Origin: Exophiala sp. HKRS030
Taxonomy: Eukaryota; Ascomycota; Eurotiomycetes; Chaetothyriales; Herpotrichiellaceae
Reading direction: 5' to 3'
Length of the DNA: 64,000 bases
Assembly (NCBI GenBank): GCA_023897205.1
Contig: JAHWDD010000012.1
Coordinates: 1-64,000 of the forward strand
Shown here: positions 1 through 12,294 of the stretch, one piece after another
Position numbering within the stretch: position 1 is the stretch's first letter
How the letters are laid out: every line of letters starts with the position of its first letter
Made by a program: the position numbers and the translations under genes
Notes under the pieces: generated by a model
Database searches by the model: none
Seen by the model: the letters and a program-made list of their open reading frames with translations, nothing else
Told to the model about the DNA's origin: nothing

Positions 1-1707
1 GCACCACCATCCCACCATTCCCATTCCATTGGGAAACGGGATGGAATGGATGGAAATGGAATCTTCCGTCTCTTTTGTTTTTGACTCCGTACTTTGCGAG
101 CAGAGACCGCTCGTGTGACCACCCCCGGGTTCCCATTCAACAAGCCACGCATCACCCACACAAAAACCCCCTCCAAAAGAGGAATCACGGCATTATTATT
201 TCACTCGCACACCACGAGTCACTTTACCTCCCGGCACGGCATCCTTTCGCGAAAAAAAACACGCGGCTCGCTTCGAACGAGGGATGGAGGATCCTTTTGC
301 TCGTATAAACGGTTGACGAATCATGTTGGGTTTTCGGCACTGGTGTACCAAGCAACCCGTCACGATTAAGAATCTTACGGCGCCTCCAAAATTGTCTCCA
401 TCACGACTAAGTCCGTACTGTATAAACCATCGAGATCATCATCCAGTTTTGCCGAAAAGAGAGAGACCCAACAACAGAAAAAAAATACTTGTCATCCTTC
501 CCGTCCATTAGTCTAACCGCCCATACATACAATACGAAGTAAGCACCTAGTTGGTGAGTGATTACTGGCACTTTGTACTCGTACAATACAAGCACCTGGA
601 ATCTTCCGTCTTCTTTATTGTCCGTGTGTTTCGGCTCCACGTGGTATCCGAGTCCCTTGTGCTTGAAGTGTTTAACCTGTTTCAGCCACAACCATCACGT
701 ACACAATGTACACTATGGACTTTTTTCCCTACTACTTCACCCTCGCAAGTGACTTGCCGGGCCCCAGAGTGGCCTTTACAAATCACCATATCCGGCGACC
801 AAAAAACGTTTGACTCGCATTTTGCGGGTTCGCTTGGAAAAAATTTGGAAATAAGGAAAAATTGTGGCTTTTAACCGCCAGTACACAAGACCTTCTTCGA
901 TCACGATTACGAGTACTAACAAAAACCACCCAGCCCGGGTGAATGGTTCAATGAATGATGGAATTGGAAATACAAATCATTGGATGGAAAACTCCTTCAT
1001 CTGGTCTAGAGAACACCCCCATGTTTATGGAGTGAAAGTCATCCACCAACCTGAATGATACTTTTCCCGCGCGGTCAGTCCGAGGGGCTTTTGGGTACGA
1101 GTAATGACTGATAGGGGGGGGGAGGGCGCTTCCTTGACAACTCCTCACTCACTCAGCTCACACCTCCTGGTTTTGGCGCCCGGCCTGTCAACCATGCATA
1201 GGCGGCACATGGGAGACCAATGAAATAATGACACTTCTTTTTGATCGCTGCTGTTCCGAAACCACAATGCATGCTGCAGGAGAAAGATCTTTTGGTGAGA
1301 CTACTGTCACTCGCGAAATCTGCTTGGTTCGTCTCGAATCACAATACTGATGCTGTTACTATTGCTATTCTTATATTTTTATTCATCCAATTACGGGATA
1401 CTAGAAAAAAAAGGGAGAACTGTACAGTCAGGGTTCCAATTCATACAATACAGGTACGACTTACAAACGTAGGGGTATGAATGAGTGCTACGAGTATTGA
1501 TTCAAGTTCTGGCTATCGCTTGTGCTTATCGATAAAGCCGCCCTTTGTTATCCGTTATCGCCCATATCGATATCGCTTTCGCTTACTGCGTGGATTGGGG
1601 AAGACAGGCGAAACACCGGCTGGGCGGTGGATCTTGTCTCTGATCCGGGGAAGTTTCCAGACCATTAGTTTGGCTTGCCTGAGGTACTGTATGAATAATT
1701 CGAAAAG

Positions 1708-1737
1708 GACGACGACGACGACGACGACGACGACGAC
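1708..1737. repeat. (GAC)10 microsatellite
   Basis: Ten uninterrupted GAC triplets lie in non-coding DNA. A short frame through them encodes a threonine run, but it has no other coding support. Confidence 0.9.
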
Positions 1738-3368
1738 AACTTACAGTACCAAGAAGCTAGACTCAGCCCCCCAAACATCCCCCTTTACTTTACGAATACC
1801 CTCCACTCAATAACCTCTTTGTGCCTTGCTTACCCGGGCAAATCAAAAACCCCGGCGATGCAAGACCGGAGCAATCCATCCACATGTGCTTACGTTCGCA
1901 ACTTGGCGAGTATTTTTGTCTTTTAAACCAAGAGAAAGGAACGGTTTCCTAAAGGGGGTTGGAGTAGACGAGCCACACAAATACTGAAAGCCGAAAGAGG
2001 GCATGAGACAAAGGAGTGTGAGATGATAGTGTGGTTCGTGGATGACAAGATGTCCCGTGGCTTGCGTACTCGTAGAAGATAGGTTCGAAGACAGATTCTA
2101 TTTGAGTATTGAAAGATGCCATCATCATTAGCATATACCTTAGGTATGAGGTTCTTTAGGTACCTATTGTCAGTTGGATTAGGCATGGAGTACGATGCTT
2201 ACGATTCGGGGGCCAAGGCACAGTAATCATCAATGGCAATGTGATGACGGAAACATGTGCCTCCTCAAGAGACCATTGAACGTTTGGACTTTGTTCAAAA
2301 TCATCGTCTCCTAGGACTACGGACCCGAAGACAATTCATGAACACGGTTACGCATACAACCCACATGGGATTTGTTGTCGCCTTGGCTTCTCTGATACTT
2401 TGTCACTCGCAAGGTCTCGGAGGAGAGAGAGGGTAAGATCTGGTCAGGAGGTCTTCAGCTTCAGCCTCAGCCTCCTTTTATGACAAAGTACTGTACATAG
2501 GACTACCACGCATCTATAAACCCCATAAACCCGTACACACATCAAGATAACATGTGCTTGTTACTGGGTAGGTAGTTTGCTTTTAATTCATTGCTGGTCC
2601 ATATAGTCACCGTGTACCATGCATGGTTCCTATGATCACAGAAAAATTAGTATCCCATCAACTCTACCACTGTGATATGCTGAAAGAAGACAACTTCATT
2701 AATCATACGGGTACAATACTACGGAGCATCTATCTTCAAAAAGTACCTCGAACATCATGACCTGTAAGAGGAACCTTTTGGTCTGTTTAGCATCATTCCC
2801 TCCCTCTACAGTACAAGTCTCTCCAGTACAATTGCTCTGAACCTACCTAGGTATTTCTTACCAACCGTACCTCATAGTTCTCGAAGGCAAGCTCTGTTCT
2901 TTCCATCGCTTGGAGCTTACCTCTCTGTTCAAAGTATTTCCAAGTCGTCCCTTGACAAGACAAACCTTTCTCTTTCAATGTCTTTCAATCTCCAAAAGGA
3001 CAAAGTCTGGCTCGTGCGTTCGGCCTTGACTACTCGTACCTACAAGTACAATAGTACCTAACCATGGTTGTTATTTCTAGCACTTGTCTCCGTGCATTTC
3101 TAATGAACCCAACTAGGGACTCCCACCCTGTCAACAGTTTGTTTACAATACAGACGTCTTGAGATTTGTCGTTGGAAATGAACGGTCATTATGTTCGCCG
3201 ACATCCCGATTCTCCGACCTTCTTCCAATCTCCACGCTTCGTGAAGCTGAACCTGTCACTTGTTTGTTGACAAGTTTGACGTCTCTACAAGTGTCTACAG
3301 TACAGTACACCAACAGAAGACATCGTCCCGTGCGCTTCAGCCAATCCTAACGAAGCACCTCGGCAAGC

Positions 3369-3387
3369 CTCTCTCTCTCTCTCTCTC
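3369..3387. repeat. (CT)n microsatellite
   Basis: About nine CT dinucleotides in a row, in the gene-poor start of the window. Confidence 0.85.
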
Positions 3388-4817
3388 GGTTCGGCGCTTC
3401 TCATTTGTTCAAAGTAAGCCTCGAGCCGCAGAAAAAGGAACAAGGCGAAAAAAAGGACCGTGTGTTCGTTTACACTCCTGTGGCGTTTCGGCGTTTTCAG
3501 ATCTCCCAAAGCTTTCCTTGATCCGAGTCGCCAAAACTGCAAAGTATAAGCAAAAGTATCACACTTGTGGCTTACGGGGTGGCCGATGGATGCCATCACA
3601 CCAAAAGCCTCCCCTCCCCCGCATCGTACGCACCGGCACTGACCAAGAACGGAGGTGTCGGCGACAGCACGAGCGTCGAACCAAGTGCGCCAAAGTTGAC
3701 AGAGACTCGGTTCGTTCAGCCTTGCCGAAATGACGATCGCCAACGGCGCCACATGTCTTTAGAGTTCAATACTCGGACGTCGACTCCTCTCTGCGAGCAC
3801 CACAGACCACCACCGACGAGAACCGGTCACATTGATGATCCCCTACAACGGGCAAGAAGACCGCCGACTTACCGACACATACACGGACCACAACACCCCC
3901 TGTTGACGTTGGTCAGTCGAGAGAGAGCGCGTCCGTGTGTACTTGGAGTTTTGTAAGGGTGTCAATCGAATTTTAGCGAAACCCTTTCCTTGTTGTGTTT
4001 GCGGGCAACGCCCCGCAGAAGTCATGACGCACAAGGCTGCGCGAGGCTGTGAATGCCACGGAGTGACAGAGTACGAGTTCAGGTAGCGTAGGTAATCAGC
4101 GACTCCAAGTGATCGACATGTCGTTAGGGTCGTCGGGACAGCAATGGACGATGATCTTGAAAAGTGATATTGTTTGCCCAAACTCGATGACTTACCTACA
4201 TATATCCCATTACGAGTACCTACCTACCTGTACGTGAAAGATCTGCAACGAACGAGTAAAGCCAAACTATTGAGGGACGATTACCAGCTTCCAATGTTTA
4301 GTTTATTCTCGTTACCACCGTGATGCGGTGTTTGTTCATGCCTCTACAAAAAAAGGGAGGGCCGATCGCGCCAATAATAACAAACACCCATTTGTACCAG
4401 CGAGGCCGGGTAGCTTGACATTGTCACAACCAAAAAAGAGATATCGAAGGAGTTCGCCGGCTCAGTGCTTGCCCCCTTCCATCAGCTTCACAGGTGAGAA
4501 GCGAGTGGTTTGGTTTTGATTTTGTAGTCGGTCAATATGTCTTGTCGTGTACCGAGCTGCTATAGGGAATCCTCTTGTGGCGTACTGCCTGATCGACGAG
4601 GAAGAATGAGGAGGTTCTGCCGGTGAGAGTGCTCCGGCGTTTTGGAAAACAATTCCAACATGAGTCTCCAAATCACTAAGATTCCGAACCCATGGTAGAC
4701 TCATCACTCTCGATCTGCGGCCCATAAAAGCGTGCGTTCCCTTCCTGGATAGTACGCAAGGTTTGGTGTTTGGTTTGAAATCGCCAACATCCGGCATGAC
4801 AGTGCTTGATCGCTCAA

Positions 4818-6239
4818 TCACCCACCCTCTATGCCGCGATTCTTCTCTTTGACTTGACGCACCAGGGTCGTCACCCTTTCGTCGTCTCCATGAACTCGAG
4901 TCAGGTACGTGCATATGGAACCGAACTCCAGCCTCGCCCTCTTCCGCAGCCACCATGCGTCAAAGGGAAGGACCTTTGAATACCAAAACAGCAACAGCAC
5001 CAGAGCCCCGGGGTGTCTCTCGACGAGCAATTGCTTGAAACCCGCCTCCATCGTCCTAAAGAATGCCAGGAAGAGGATATAGTTCTCCTGCGTGCACTCG
5101 AGGGGCATTAATCGCGCCATCAACGACGCAGAAGCGAGGCAAGGATTCGAAGATGCCGTCGAGGTTGAGTCCCGGTTTCGGTTCAGATCGCAAACATCAA
5201 GGAGCTGGACTGGTAAGGCCTTCTGTAACTCCGGAAACGACAAGTCTGTCTCGAAACTCATGAACTGAGCCATTTCCCCTCTCATCGGAGCAAACAGGCT
5301 GTCTTCTCGTAACGGGTCAGAGACCTTGAAGATGACAGTCTTTCCCTCGCAAAACCCGAGCCAACCCAGGTCACTTGGATCGGGTGGTTTCAAGGGCCAC
5401 GACTCTTCCACCGACTCCGCGTCGACCACGCTGAAAGCCAGGCATCCCAGCAATCCCGCGCACGCCCACATGGCATCTCGTGTCGAGGAGGTCAATTGTG
5501 AGATCGGTTGGGATATGGCTCGGTTCAACAATGAAGCACCCAGTGACCAGTGTCGAGCGATGGCTTGGAAGTCGGAAGGTGACGATGGTTGTTTGAGGAT
5601 CGAATCGTGGACCATGGTCACGGCGAGGACGATGTGAAACAAGAACGGAGTCTAGCAAGTTTGTCAGTGATGAAGTTGATCATGGACAAATGTTGCAAAG
5701 GAGAGCATTACCGATTCTGTCAATCTGGTATAAACATCATAGTATAGCGGTGCAAATTCACGCGCTCCCAGAGTATGGATTGTCCTCGAGAAGAAGCGAC
5801 CGAGAGTTTCCAGGTCATCAAAGGTGGGGCGGTAGCATTCGGTCTTCGACTTTTTTGAAGACTGCGACGACGCATCGCTCTTATCGCCACCGATGGCCAG
5901 ATGATGAGCCTCGGCGCTGGAAGTCGATGCTGGGGACAGGTCGAGGAGGGTGAGGTCAATCGCCGCCGAAGCACCCGACTTGGATAGTTGAAGGTCGTCA
6001 TTTCGTAAATCGTAGTTGCATAGGATACCGTACCGGTCGCATTTGTCACATTTGGGCCTGGTCTCGTCACACTTGACCTTTCTCAATTTACAATTGCGAC
6101 AACCTTGACGGGACTTTCGGTGAGTCTGAATCTTACGCTTGGGTCGGGTGATGTGTGGTCGTCCCGGGTCCGTATAACCCGGATTCCTGCCAGCCGGAGA
6201 AGAGAGTACAGAAGGTTGAGTAGGTATTACTGCTTGCAT
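4818..6239 (-). CDS. Zn2Cys6 fungal transcription factor
   Basis: Two exons, 5712-6239 and 4818-5651, give about 453 aa. The 60-bp intron (5652-5711) has a GTAATG donor, CTGAC branch and TAG acceptor. The N-terminus carries a complete binuclear zinc cluster, C-x2-C-x6-C-x5-C-x2-C-x6-C, beginning at CRNCKLRKVKC and preceded by a basic stretch. The C-terminal part has the helical, Trp/Phe-rich look of the fungal regulatory domain seen in UPC2-like regulators (e.g. WPLKPPDPSDLGWLGF). It is expected to be a nuclear DNA-binding regulator; the target is unknown. It is transcribed divergently from an NmrA-like gene 625 bp away, so the two may share a control region (inference). Confidence 0.88.
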
Positions 6240-6864
6240 GTTTTGGCCACATTCGGCTTTGAGACAGATTGATCAATAGAAATGTACCCATCATTGTCCA
6301 ACAACCAGACTTACTGAACCAGAGAATCAATACAATAGACGTCGGATACTTCGAAACGGATATTGCGGAGATTTGGAAAGGAACTAACCCTGTAATGGAC
6401 TAGTCCTTCACATCACGCTAACCTCAACTCGCTTATTGACTTCATTTTCATCCATCGATTGCTCGGTATCATTTTGGCTCCTTTTGTCTTCATCTTGTGT
6501 TCCGGATATATGGTCAACCTTGTAAGTCCGGTCGAGTTGAGAACTTTCTACTGCGACGTACATCATGTACGCATCATGTATCTCGCAACTTGCAGTCTCA
6601 TACCAGCCAATCATGCACCGAATAAATGCGAAGGAAAGTTAGCCTCTTGTTTCAATGTCTTCTACGTGCAATCTGGCGTGCCTTGCAAGAGAAGTAAGTA
6701 CATACTCGGTCAATGAGATCTCCGGTTGAAAGACTATATAGCCTTGTGGCGTTTCTCGACTCTTTTTTTTTGTTTTGTCCCTTGACAAGCAGATACTCTC
6801 GGATTAGATTCACCATTCATACATCCTTCTTTTTTTTTTTTTACCTCGCTCGCCATCAACCGTC
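6240..6864. promoter_or_regulatory. Divergent intergenic region, Zn2Cys6 gene / NmrA gene
   Basis: Both flanking genes start here and point outward. On the NmrA side there is a TATA-like element (ACTATATA, about 6732-6739) some 125 bp before the ATG. A pyrimidine tract with about a dozen Ts (6829-6842) follows just before the start codon, as is common in fungal core promoters. Confidence 0.5.
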
Positions 6865-7815
6865 ATGCCCAAAGTCCTCGCCGTCTTCGGAGCCACTGGC
6901 AATCAAGGAGGTTCAATCGTCGACTTTGTCCTGAATGATTCGGAGTTGTCGAAGCAATACAAAGTCCGTGGTATCACTCGTGACACATCATCCTCATCTG
7001 CAGAAGCACTCAGACTCAAAGGCGTCGAGGTTGTCAAGGGAGACGTCACTGATCCATCCAGTCTCACGGACGCACTACACGGCGCGCACACGGTATTTGC
7101 CCTGACCGTGCCGTCATTCGGTCCAGATTCACGAACACGGGAGTACGAAACAGGCAAAACGATCGCCGACGCCGCCGTCGCCGCCGGAGCGACCTACATC
7201 ATCCTGTCGACTTTACCCAACGTGAGCGTCGTCTCGGGAGGTAAATACACCAAAGTCACCGGGTTCGACGCCAAAGCCGACGTCGAGGATTACATCAAGA
7301 CACTCCCGATCAAGTCGGCCTTTTTCGCCCCCGGAAGTTTCATGCAAAACTGGCAATCTCGCATGGGGGTCCATCCGTCCCAAACCCAACCGGGGGAATT
7401 CGTCGTGTCGAGACACGTCGGGCCCGAGGCCAAGCTACCATTGATCGACATTGTCGGTGACACGGGTAAATTTGTGGGTGCCATCCTGGCCGAGCCGGAA
7501 AGGTACGAGGGCGAGACCCTTTGCGCGGCCACGAAACTCTACGCCATGACAGAAATGTGCGAGATCATGAGCAAAAAGTTCGGCAAGACCGTCAGGTACG
7601 TCCAGGTCCCCGTGGAGCAACACAAGGCCCTCTTGACCGGTGCCGTGGGCAACTACGCCGAAGCACTGATCGAGATGATGTCCTATCAAGAAGAGTTTGG
7701 CTACTACGGCCCCAAGACGGCGGAGTTGGTACAGTGGGCGGCGGACCACGCTCGGGGAAGAGTCACCACTTTCGAAGAGTATCTCGACGGGAACCCCATT
7801 GTGGCATTGCAATAG
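6865..7815 (+). CDS. NmrA-like NAD(P)-binding protein
   Basis: Intronless, 316 aa. The N-terminus has the Rossmann dinucleotide motif GATGNQGG (residues 9-16), and the overall pattern (VTDPSSL, STLPNVS, the alternation of the central fold) is that of the NmrA/HSCARG family. These are atypical short-chain dehydrogenases that bind NAD(P) and act as redox sensors or transcriptional co-regulators; some are enzymes. No classical SDR YxxxK catalytic pair is evident in the usual place, which fits a sensor role. It is divergent from the Zn2Cys6 regulator upstream. NmrA itself controls a zinc-finger activator, so a partnership is possible but unproven. Confidence 0.88.
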   Translation: MPKVLAVFGATGNQGGSIVDFVLNDSELSKQYKVRGITRDTSSSSAEALRLKGVEVVKGDVTDPSSLTDALHGAHTVFALTVPSFGPDSRTREYETGKTIADAAVAAGATYIILSTLPNVSVVSGGKYTKVTGFDAKADVEDYIKTLPIKSAFFAPGSFMQNWQSRMGVHPSQTQPGEFVVSRHVGPEAKLPLIDIVGDTGKFVGAILAEPERYEGETLCAATKLYAMTEMCEIMSKKFGKTVRYVQVPVEQHKALLTGAVGNYAEALIEMMSYQEEFGYYGPKTAELVQWAADHARGRVTTFEEYLDGNPIVALQ

Positions 7816-8062
7816 GTTCTGGACCGTGAGACTAGAACCATAGAAAGTGTCCTCGATCTCGGTAGCTCTCCAAGATCAGCTCGAATTCGTGACTTGCTTG
7901 CTTGCTGGAAAAATGTCTCTCTGCAGAATTGGAATCGCCCGCTCTTTTCCGAACCCTTGCAAGTGTTTCTGTAGACCGTGCATGCTACCCATTCGTTCTC
8001 CTGCGCCAACCTCGTTGTGGCCAAAAAGCGTCATGAAGATACCTCGTTCTCATCCTCCTCGT

Positions 8063-9236
8063 CTATTCGGCATTCTCCTCATTTTCCGCCACATTTGCAT
8101 CTTCGTCTTGAGTAGGAAAACACAATTCTTCCAAGTCCCTGACGCGTCGCATCAATTCCCTTTCTCGCTCCACGTGAGCAACGTTGGTCCGAAGCACCTT
8201 TGCATTCTCGGTCACCAACGCCGACTTTTCCAACTGCCACTCCGCCTTTTCCTTGAGCAATGTCACAATGTCGTATTCGTACCCCTTGGGTGCCGATCCG
8301 GCGCGTTCAGCCACGGTGGCATCGACGCTCTTTTGTGAATTCGGCGGGGTGACATTCTGTTCGCGGACCATGACGCTCTTCGAACTTTCCCCTCCGGATC
8401 CGAATGTCATGTACTTGTCCACGGCTGACCGGCGCGACTTCTTGGTGGCCTCTTGCTCCTCGATACTCGCTCGAAGGGCCCATTCGAGTTCTGCGTCTTC
8501 GACCTCGTCAACATCCACCGCGGACGACGATTGTGCTGGCCCCTCCTTCTCTTTTCCCTTTCCCTTGTGCTCACGCTCAAACAGCTCCATGCTTTCTTGA
8601 CACGCTCGTCTCAAGTCCATCTCTTCCTGGTCTAATTCACTCTCGACATCCTCTCGGTCCTCCTCCGGTTCTGAATCCGTCTCCACCAAACCTGAAGACG
8701 ACGCCACGTCACTCTTGCAGACCTTCCTCGACTTGTTTGCCCAGTGGGGCGGCGGAATGGAGATCTCGGAGCAGCCTCTCTTTCTCTTTCCTTTCTCTTG
8801 GATCATCAAGTCTTGTTCGTCCTCGTTTGTCGCTGACGATGGATTCATAGACGGTGCCTCTTCCTCTTCGTCGCCGAGTGTCTCCGCCCAAACCGCTGGC
8901 ATCATGTTCAGGTCCTTGGCCATCTGCGTGTGAACTACCTGAACCCAGTCTTTCTCACGTACCATGACCCAACAATTCTTGCAGCCGTGGTCGATGACCT
9001 CGTTCTCCAACACAGCTTTGTATATCTGTGAGTGCTCTTGGATCTGCAACTTCTTGATCCCGTGCTGGATGATCACATAAGAGCTTCGAACCTGCCTTGA
9101 GGTTCAGGTTGGCACAGTAGTACCACTTGCATCGAAAAACTTGAAAGGCAGCACCGGCATTGTTCTCCTCGAATAGTGTTCGATGGAGCGCCTCAGCGTC
9201 GTGAGAGACGCATGGGAAGGTGTTGTATAGGCACAT
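8063..9236 (-). CDS. Hypothetical protein with ubiquitin-interacting-like motifs
   Basis: Two overlapping frames can be joined by a 49-bp intron (9092-9140; weak GTTTTT donor, CTGAAC branch, CAG acceptor), giving exons 9141-9236 and 8063-9091 and about 374 aa. Without the intron the frames are offset by one base, so a sequencing or real frameshift is the alternative. The N-terminal third is compact and cysteine-containing (HGCKNCWVMV). The middle is acidic and low-complexity. Two segments fit the UIM pattern with Ala and Ser spaced by four: ELEWALRASIEE and DLRRACQESMEL. The C-terminus is a probable coiled coil rich in Glu, Lys and Arg. A ubiquitin-binding role is inference only. Confidence 0.6.
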
Positions 9237-9872
9237 GTCGAATGGAGAGATGGTTGGTATTTGCGCGGCGCTGGATATGGTATGTGATCTTTGGAGACGA
9301 TTGAAGGGAAGGATGAAAGAAACCCAACTGTAGAGCCATTTATGTAGGGGAGGATGGCTTGGTCAATGTGAGAGGTGAACGATTGTAAACAGGCTTAAGT
9401 GAAATCCAATGCAGGCCCAATATAAGAAACCTGAGCAACCAGTGAAAGTGAGAGAGCCTTGAAAACATATCGTGCGCATAATGCTGGTAATAGTTGATCA
9501 AAGTGAATGTGAATCAGCGTTGTCGTGGGATCCCTCATGCTAAAGAGGGTAATTAGAGAAGCATGTGGTAATCGTAACTAGATAGTGAAATGTTGTTTGA
9601 ACATGCATGTTGAAATATTCAGGCGAAACACTACCTGTGTATAGTCTCATTCCTCGGGCAGTGCAGATACCGTCTAGAATTGCAAGATGCGAGGTATTGT
9701 TCAAGCAATACCAACCGTAGTAACACGGAATGCTGTCTAGCCGCTCAAAGACGACAATTCTCCTAGGCTAGGTACGAACCACGATCAATGGTTCTCAAGG
9801 TAATAGTATTGCACAAACACTCCAAGGCTACGCCTTCCCAAGATTGTCGATACACTCATCTGCTTTCATCAC
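9237..9872. other. Intergenic, 0.6 kb
   Basis: 5' flank of the UIM-like gene and 3' flank of RTF1. No gene or notable repeat seen. Confidence 0.6.
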
Positions 9873-11764
9873 TCAAATATCGAGATCAATGTCAATCCCG
9901 AGGTCCATATTGGCCAAAATCTCATCGTCCAATGCGGCCTTGCGAATGACTGGAAGTCCTTTCTTCTTCTCGGTAGTCGGTTTGAGGCCGTTCGTCGTCG
10001 GGGTCGAGCTTCTCGGGGTGCCATTTGCAAGAGTAGTAGGATTGGGAGTTGCAGCGCGCGAGAGGCCGGCTGCCAGCTTGGGCGTACCAGCGCCGTTGAT
10101 GGGTGTTCCAGTCCGACTGATGTCACTACCACCTTCGAACAGTTCATCAACGCCAGGAGCTAGGTGTTTTTTCGTTCTTCGTGCCCTCATTTCAGCAAGC
10201 TGTGCTTTGCGAATGTTTTCGGCGTTCAATCGCTGGTTCCTCCGATTGAGCTCTGCAATTCGCTCCTGCTCTTGACTGACTTCATTGGAATCTGAACGGA
10301 ATAGACTCGTTCCGAAGGCCAGCTTCATCGGGACGATATTTGCCAGCTTATTTTCTAGTTCCTCAGCGAGTTCGTCGTTTCCTTCAGCAATAGCTCCTTT
10401 GATTTCCTCTTTGAGGATCTCCTTCTCACGAGCTCTGGTGATTTTCTCCGTGAGCTCATTCTGAATTCGCATTCTCGCATCAATTTCATCTTCCGTGAAT
10501 CGATGCTTCAGTAGTTGGTTGATTTTATCGAGCTTCGAATTGATGAACTTCTTTGTGGGAAGTTTGAGGTCATCATTGGCCATGACCACCCGGTACCGTC
10601 TCCATTCTTCCTCCGTGAACTTAGACATTGAGCACTCGAGGAAGGACCAGGCTTTCTCATGTCTGCCATGAGCTGCCATGATGTATCTCTCCACAGGAAA
10701 TGGCCTCCCGTTTGACCCGACCATGGCGTACGGTTTGCCTGTGACAAATCCTTTAATACGACAAAGTCGATAATCATTGACCTTTGGATCCTGACCAGGA
10801 CCAAGACATACACGGGCGTAGCAATCTGTAATCGCTTCTTCAAATCCTGGGGTGTAGCAGACCTGGGCAAAATTGTCTCGACCAACTTTTGCTCTCTGAA
10901 TATCGGCGAGTTCAGCAATTGGCTCATCCTTAGGAGGGCTGGGGGACCGTCGCCTGTATCTGCGATCATCGTAGTCGTTCTCACTTTCAGCATCTGCCTC
11001 AGCATCGCTATAGTCTTGTTCTGGAGATGGAGCCTTTCGAACATAGCCATCTCTCTTCCTCTGCTCCTCCCGTAAGTTTTTCTCGGCACGTTGTTGTTTG
11101 TATGCTTCGATGGCAGTGCTAGCCTCGCCAACCCTGCCACCACCAACCTTGGTACGCTGGCGAGTGCTTTTGCGCTGTGTGTCTTCCAATTCGGCAGCAC
11201 TGGCCTTACGCTTGTTCTTTGCGGTGGTCTTTGCCTCTTCTCGGGCTCTCGCAGCCACAAGACGGCGAAGAGTCAGATCTTGCTCGTGTCGTTCGACTTG
11301 CTCACTTCTCTGCGCCAGGATCTCTTCTCTTTCGATTTCAGGTTTGGACTCGATCCGGGCCTTGTCTTCGGCATCGTAATAGAGCTTCTCGTATGGAAAG
11401 ATTGGTTTGTCAGCGCCAGAATCGAAATCAGCCTCGGAGTCAGATTGCGACATCGAGGCGGATTCGGAATGCTGTGAGACAGATGATCTGAGCAAGGGCA
11501 CTGTGTCAGCTGTCTGACTTTCCCAATGGCCGGGAATACATACACTTCACCATCATCGTCAGAATATACCTTGCGGCGCCGAGCTCGCCGGGCACTCTTT
11601 GCGACACCTTTACGAGCCATATCTGCTGGGCTTGTTGCTCTTCGAGTCTGTTGTTTGCTTCGAGATGGAGAAGGGGACTTTGGTTTTGGAGAAGAAGGCG
11701 CACTTTCTTCACCGGAGGAGTCACCTCCGGCGAGCGCAAGAAGTTCCGCATCGATGTCGGCCAT
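9873..11764 (-). CDS. RTF1: RNA polymerase II-associated protein RTF1 (Paf1 complex)
   Basis: Exons 11544-11764 and 9873-11487 give about 611 aa. The 56-bp intron (11488-11543) has a GTATGT donor and a CTGAC branch. Start is MADIDAELLAL, typical of Rtf1 N-termini. After an acidic, Ser-rich and Arg-rich region comes the Plus-3 domain, starting near RAKVGRDNFAQVCYTPGFEE and including YRLCRIKGFV and the FTEEEWRRYR segment. A long charged coiled-coil region and a Pro/Thr-rich tail follow. Rtf1 works in the nucleus with Paf1C in transcription elongation, supporting H2B ubiquitination and downstream H3 methylation. It is divergent from COQ7, with 530 bp between the starts. Confidence 0.95.
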
Positions 11765-12294
11765 GGTGAAGCAAAAGTGAATTGTTCGCGTCCCCCGAGG
11801 CCAGGCGGTAGTGCAGAAGTACTGCCTTGGGAAGGCAGTGGAGACCAGTAGTAAAGACGGCGTGGGAGATGTGAAAGGCGCCTCCCTTGCTGATAACCCC
11901 TCTTTGATTGAAAACTCGTCCTGAGAGAGAGGAAAGGCCAAGAGGAGATTGGTTGGATCAGGATCAGTAAGGACAATCGGAGGCAGCAAGGACGACAAGC
12001 TTCAATACGTATGGAAGATCAGTTAAGACTTCGAATTGATGGGAGTCGAACTGTCGAGCCAAGGAAATCAACCTATTGAAGAGAGACTTATTGGAGTTGA
12101 ATTGTTGTTCACTTCAAGACGAACTGAATGTTGCAACACGTTCCCATTCTCGACACGATTCAGGATGTTCTTGGCAACATTAAAGACATGACTCGCACAG
12201 GCCTGCGGAGACAACTGAACGTATCATACGACTACGACTTTTCTATATGCTCCTTTCTTGTGAAGACATCGAAGTCGAGCATCTTCTTCACAGA
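11765..12294. promoter_or_regulatory. Divergent promoter region RTF1 / COQ7
   Basis: 530 bp between two outward-facing start codons. No clear TATA box was seen; short upstream ATGs occur on the COQ7 side. Confidence 0.4.

Larger units (their letters stand above)
1..4817. other. Gene-poor 4.8-kb stretch
   Basis: No open frame here has a recognisable domain, and overlapping frames on both strands look like chance. It holds a small hairpin (CCATTCCAT at 21-29 with ATGGAATGG at 41-49), a (GAC)10 run, a (CT)n run, and several GTAC-rich words. It lies 3' of the Zn2Cys6 gene that ends at 4818. An undetected non-coding or multi-exon gene cannot be excluded. Confidence 0.6.

Noticed and set aside
3260..3956. 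Overlapping frames of 130-157 codons on both strands
   Set aside because: No domain, low-complexity composition, and both strands equally open; treated as chance in a GC-richer patch.
4462..4956. 164-codon minus frame overlapping the end of the first Zn2Cys6 gene
   Set aside because: Lies in a different frame over the 3' end and flank of the regulator, with no domain of its own.
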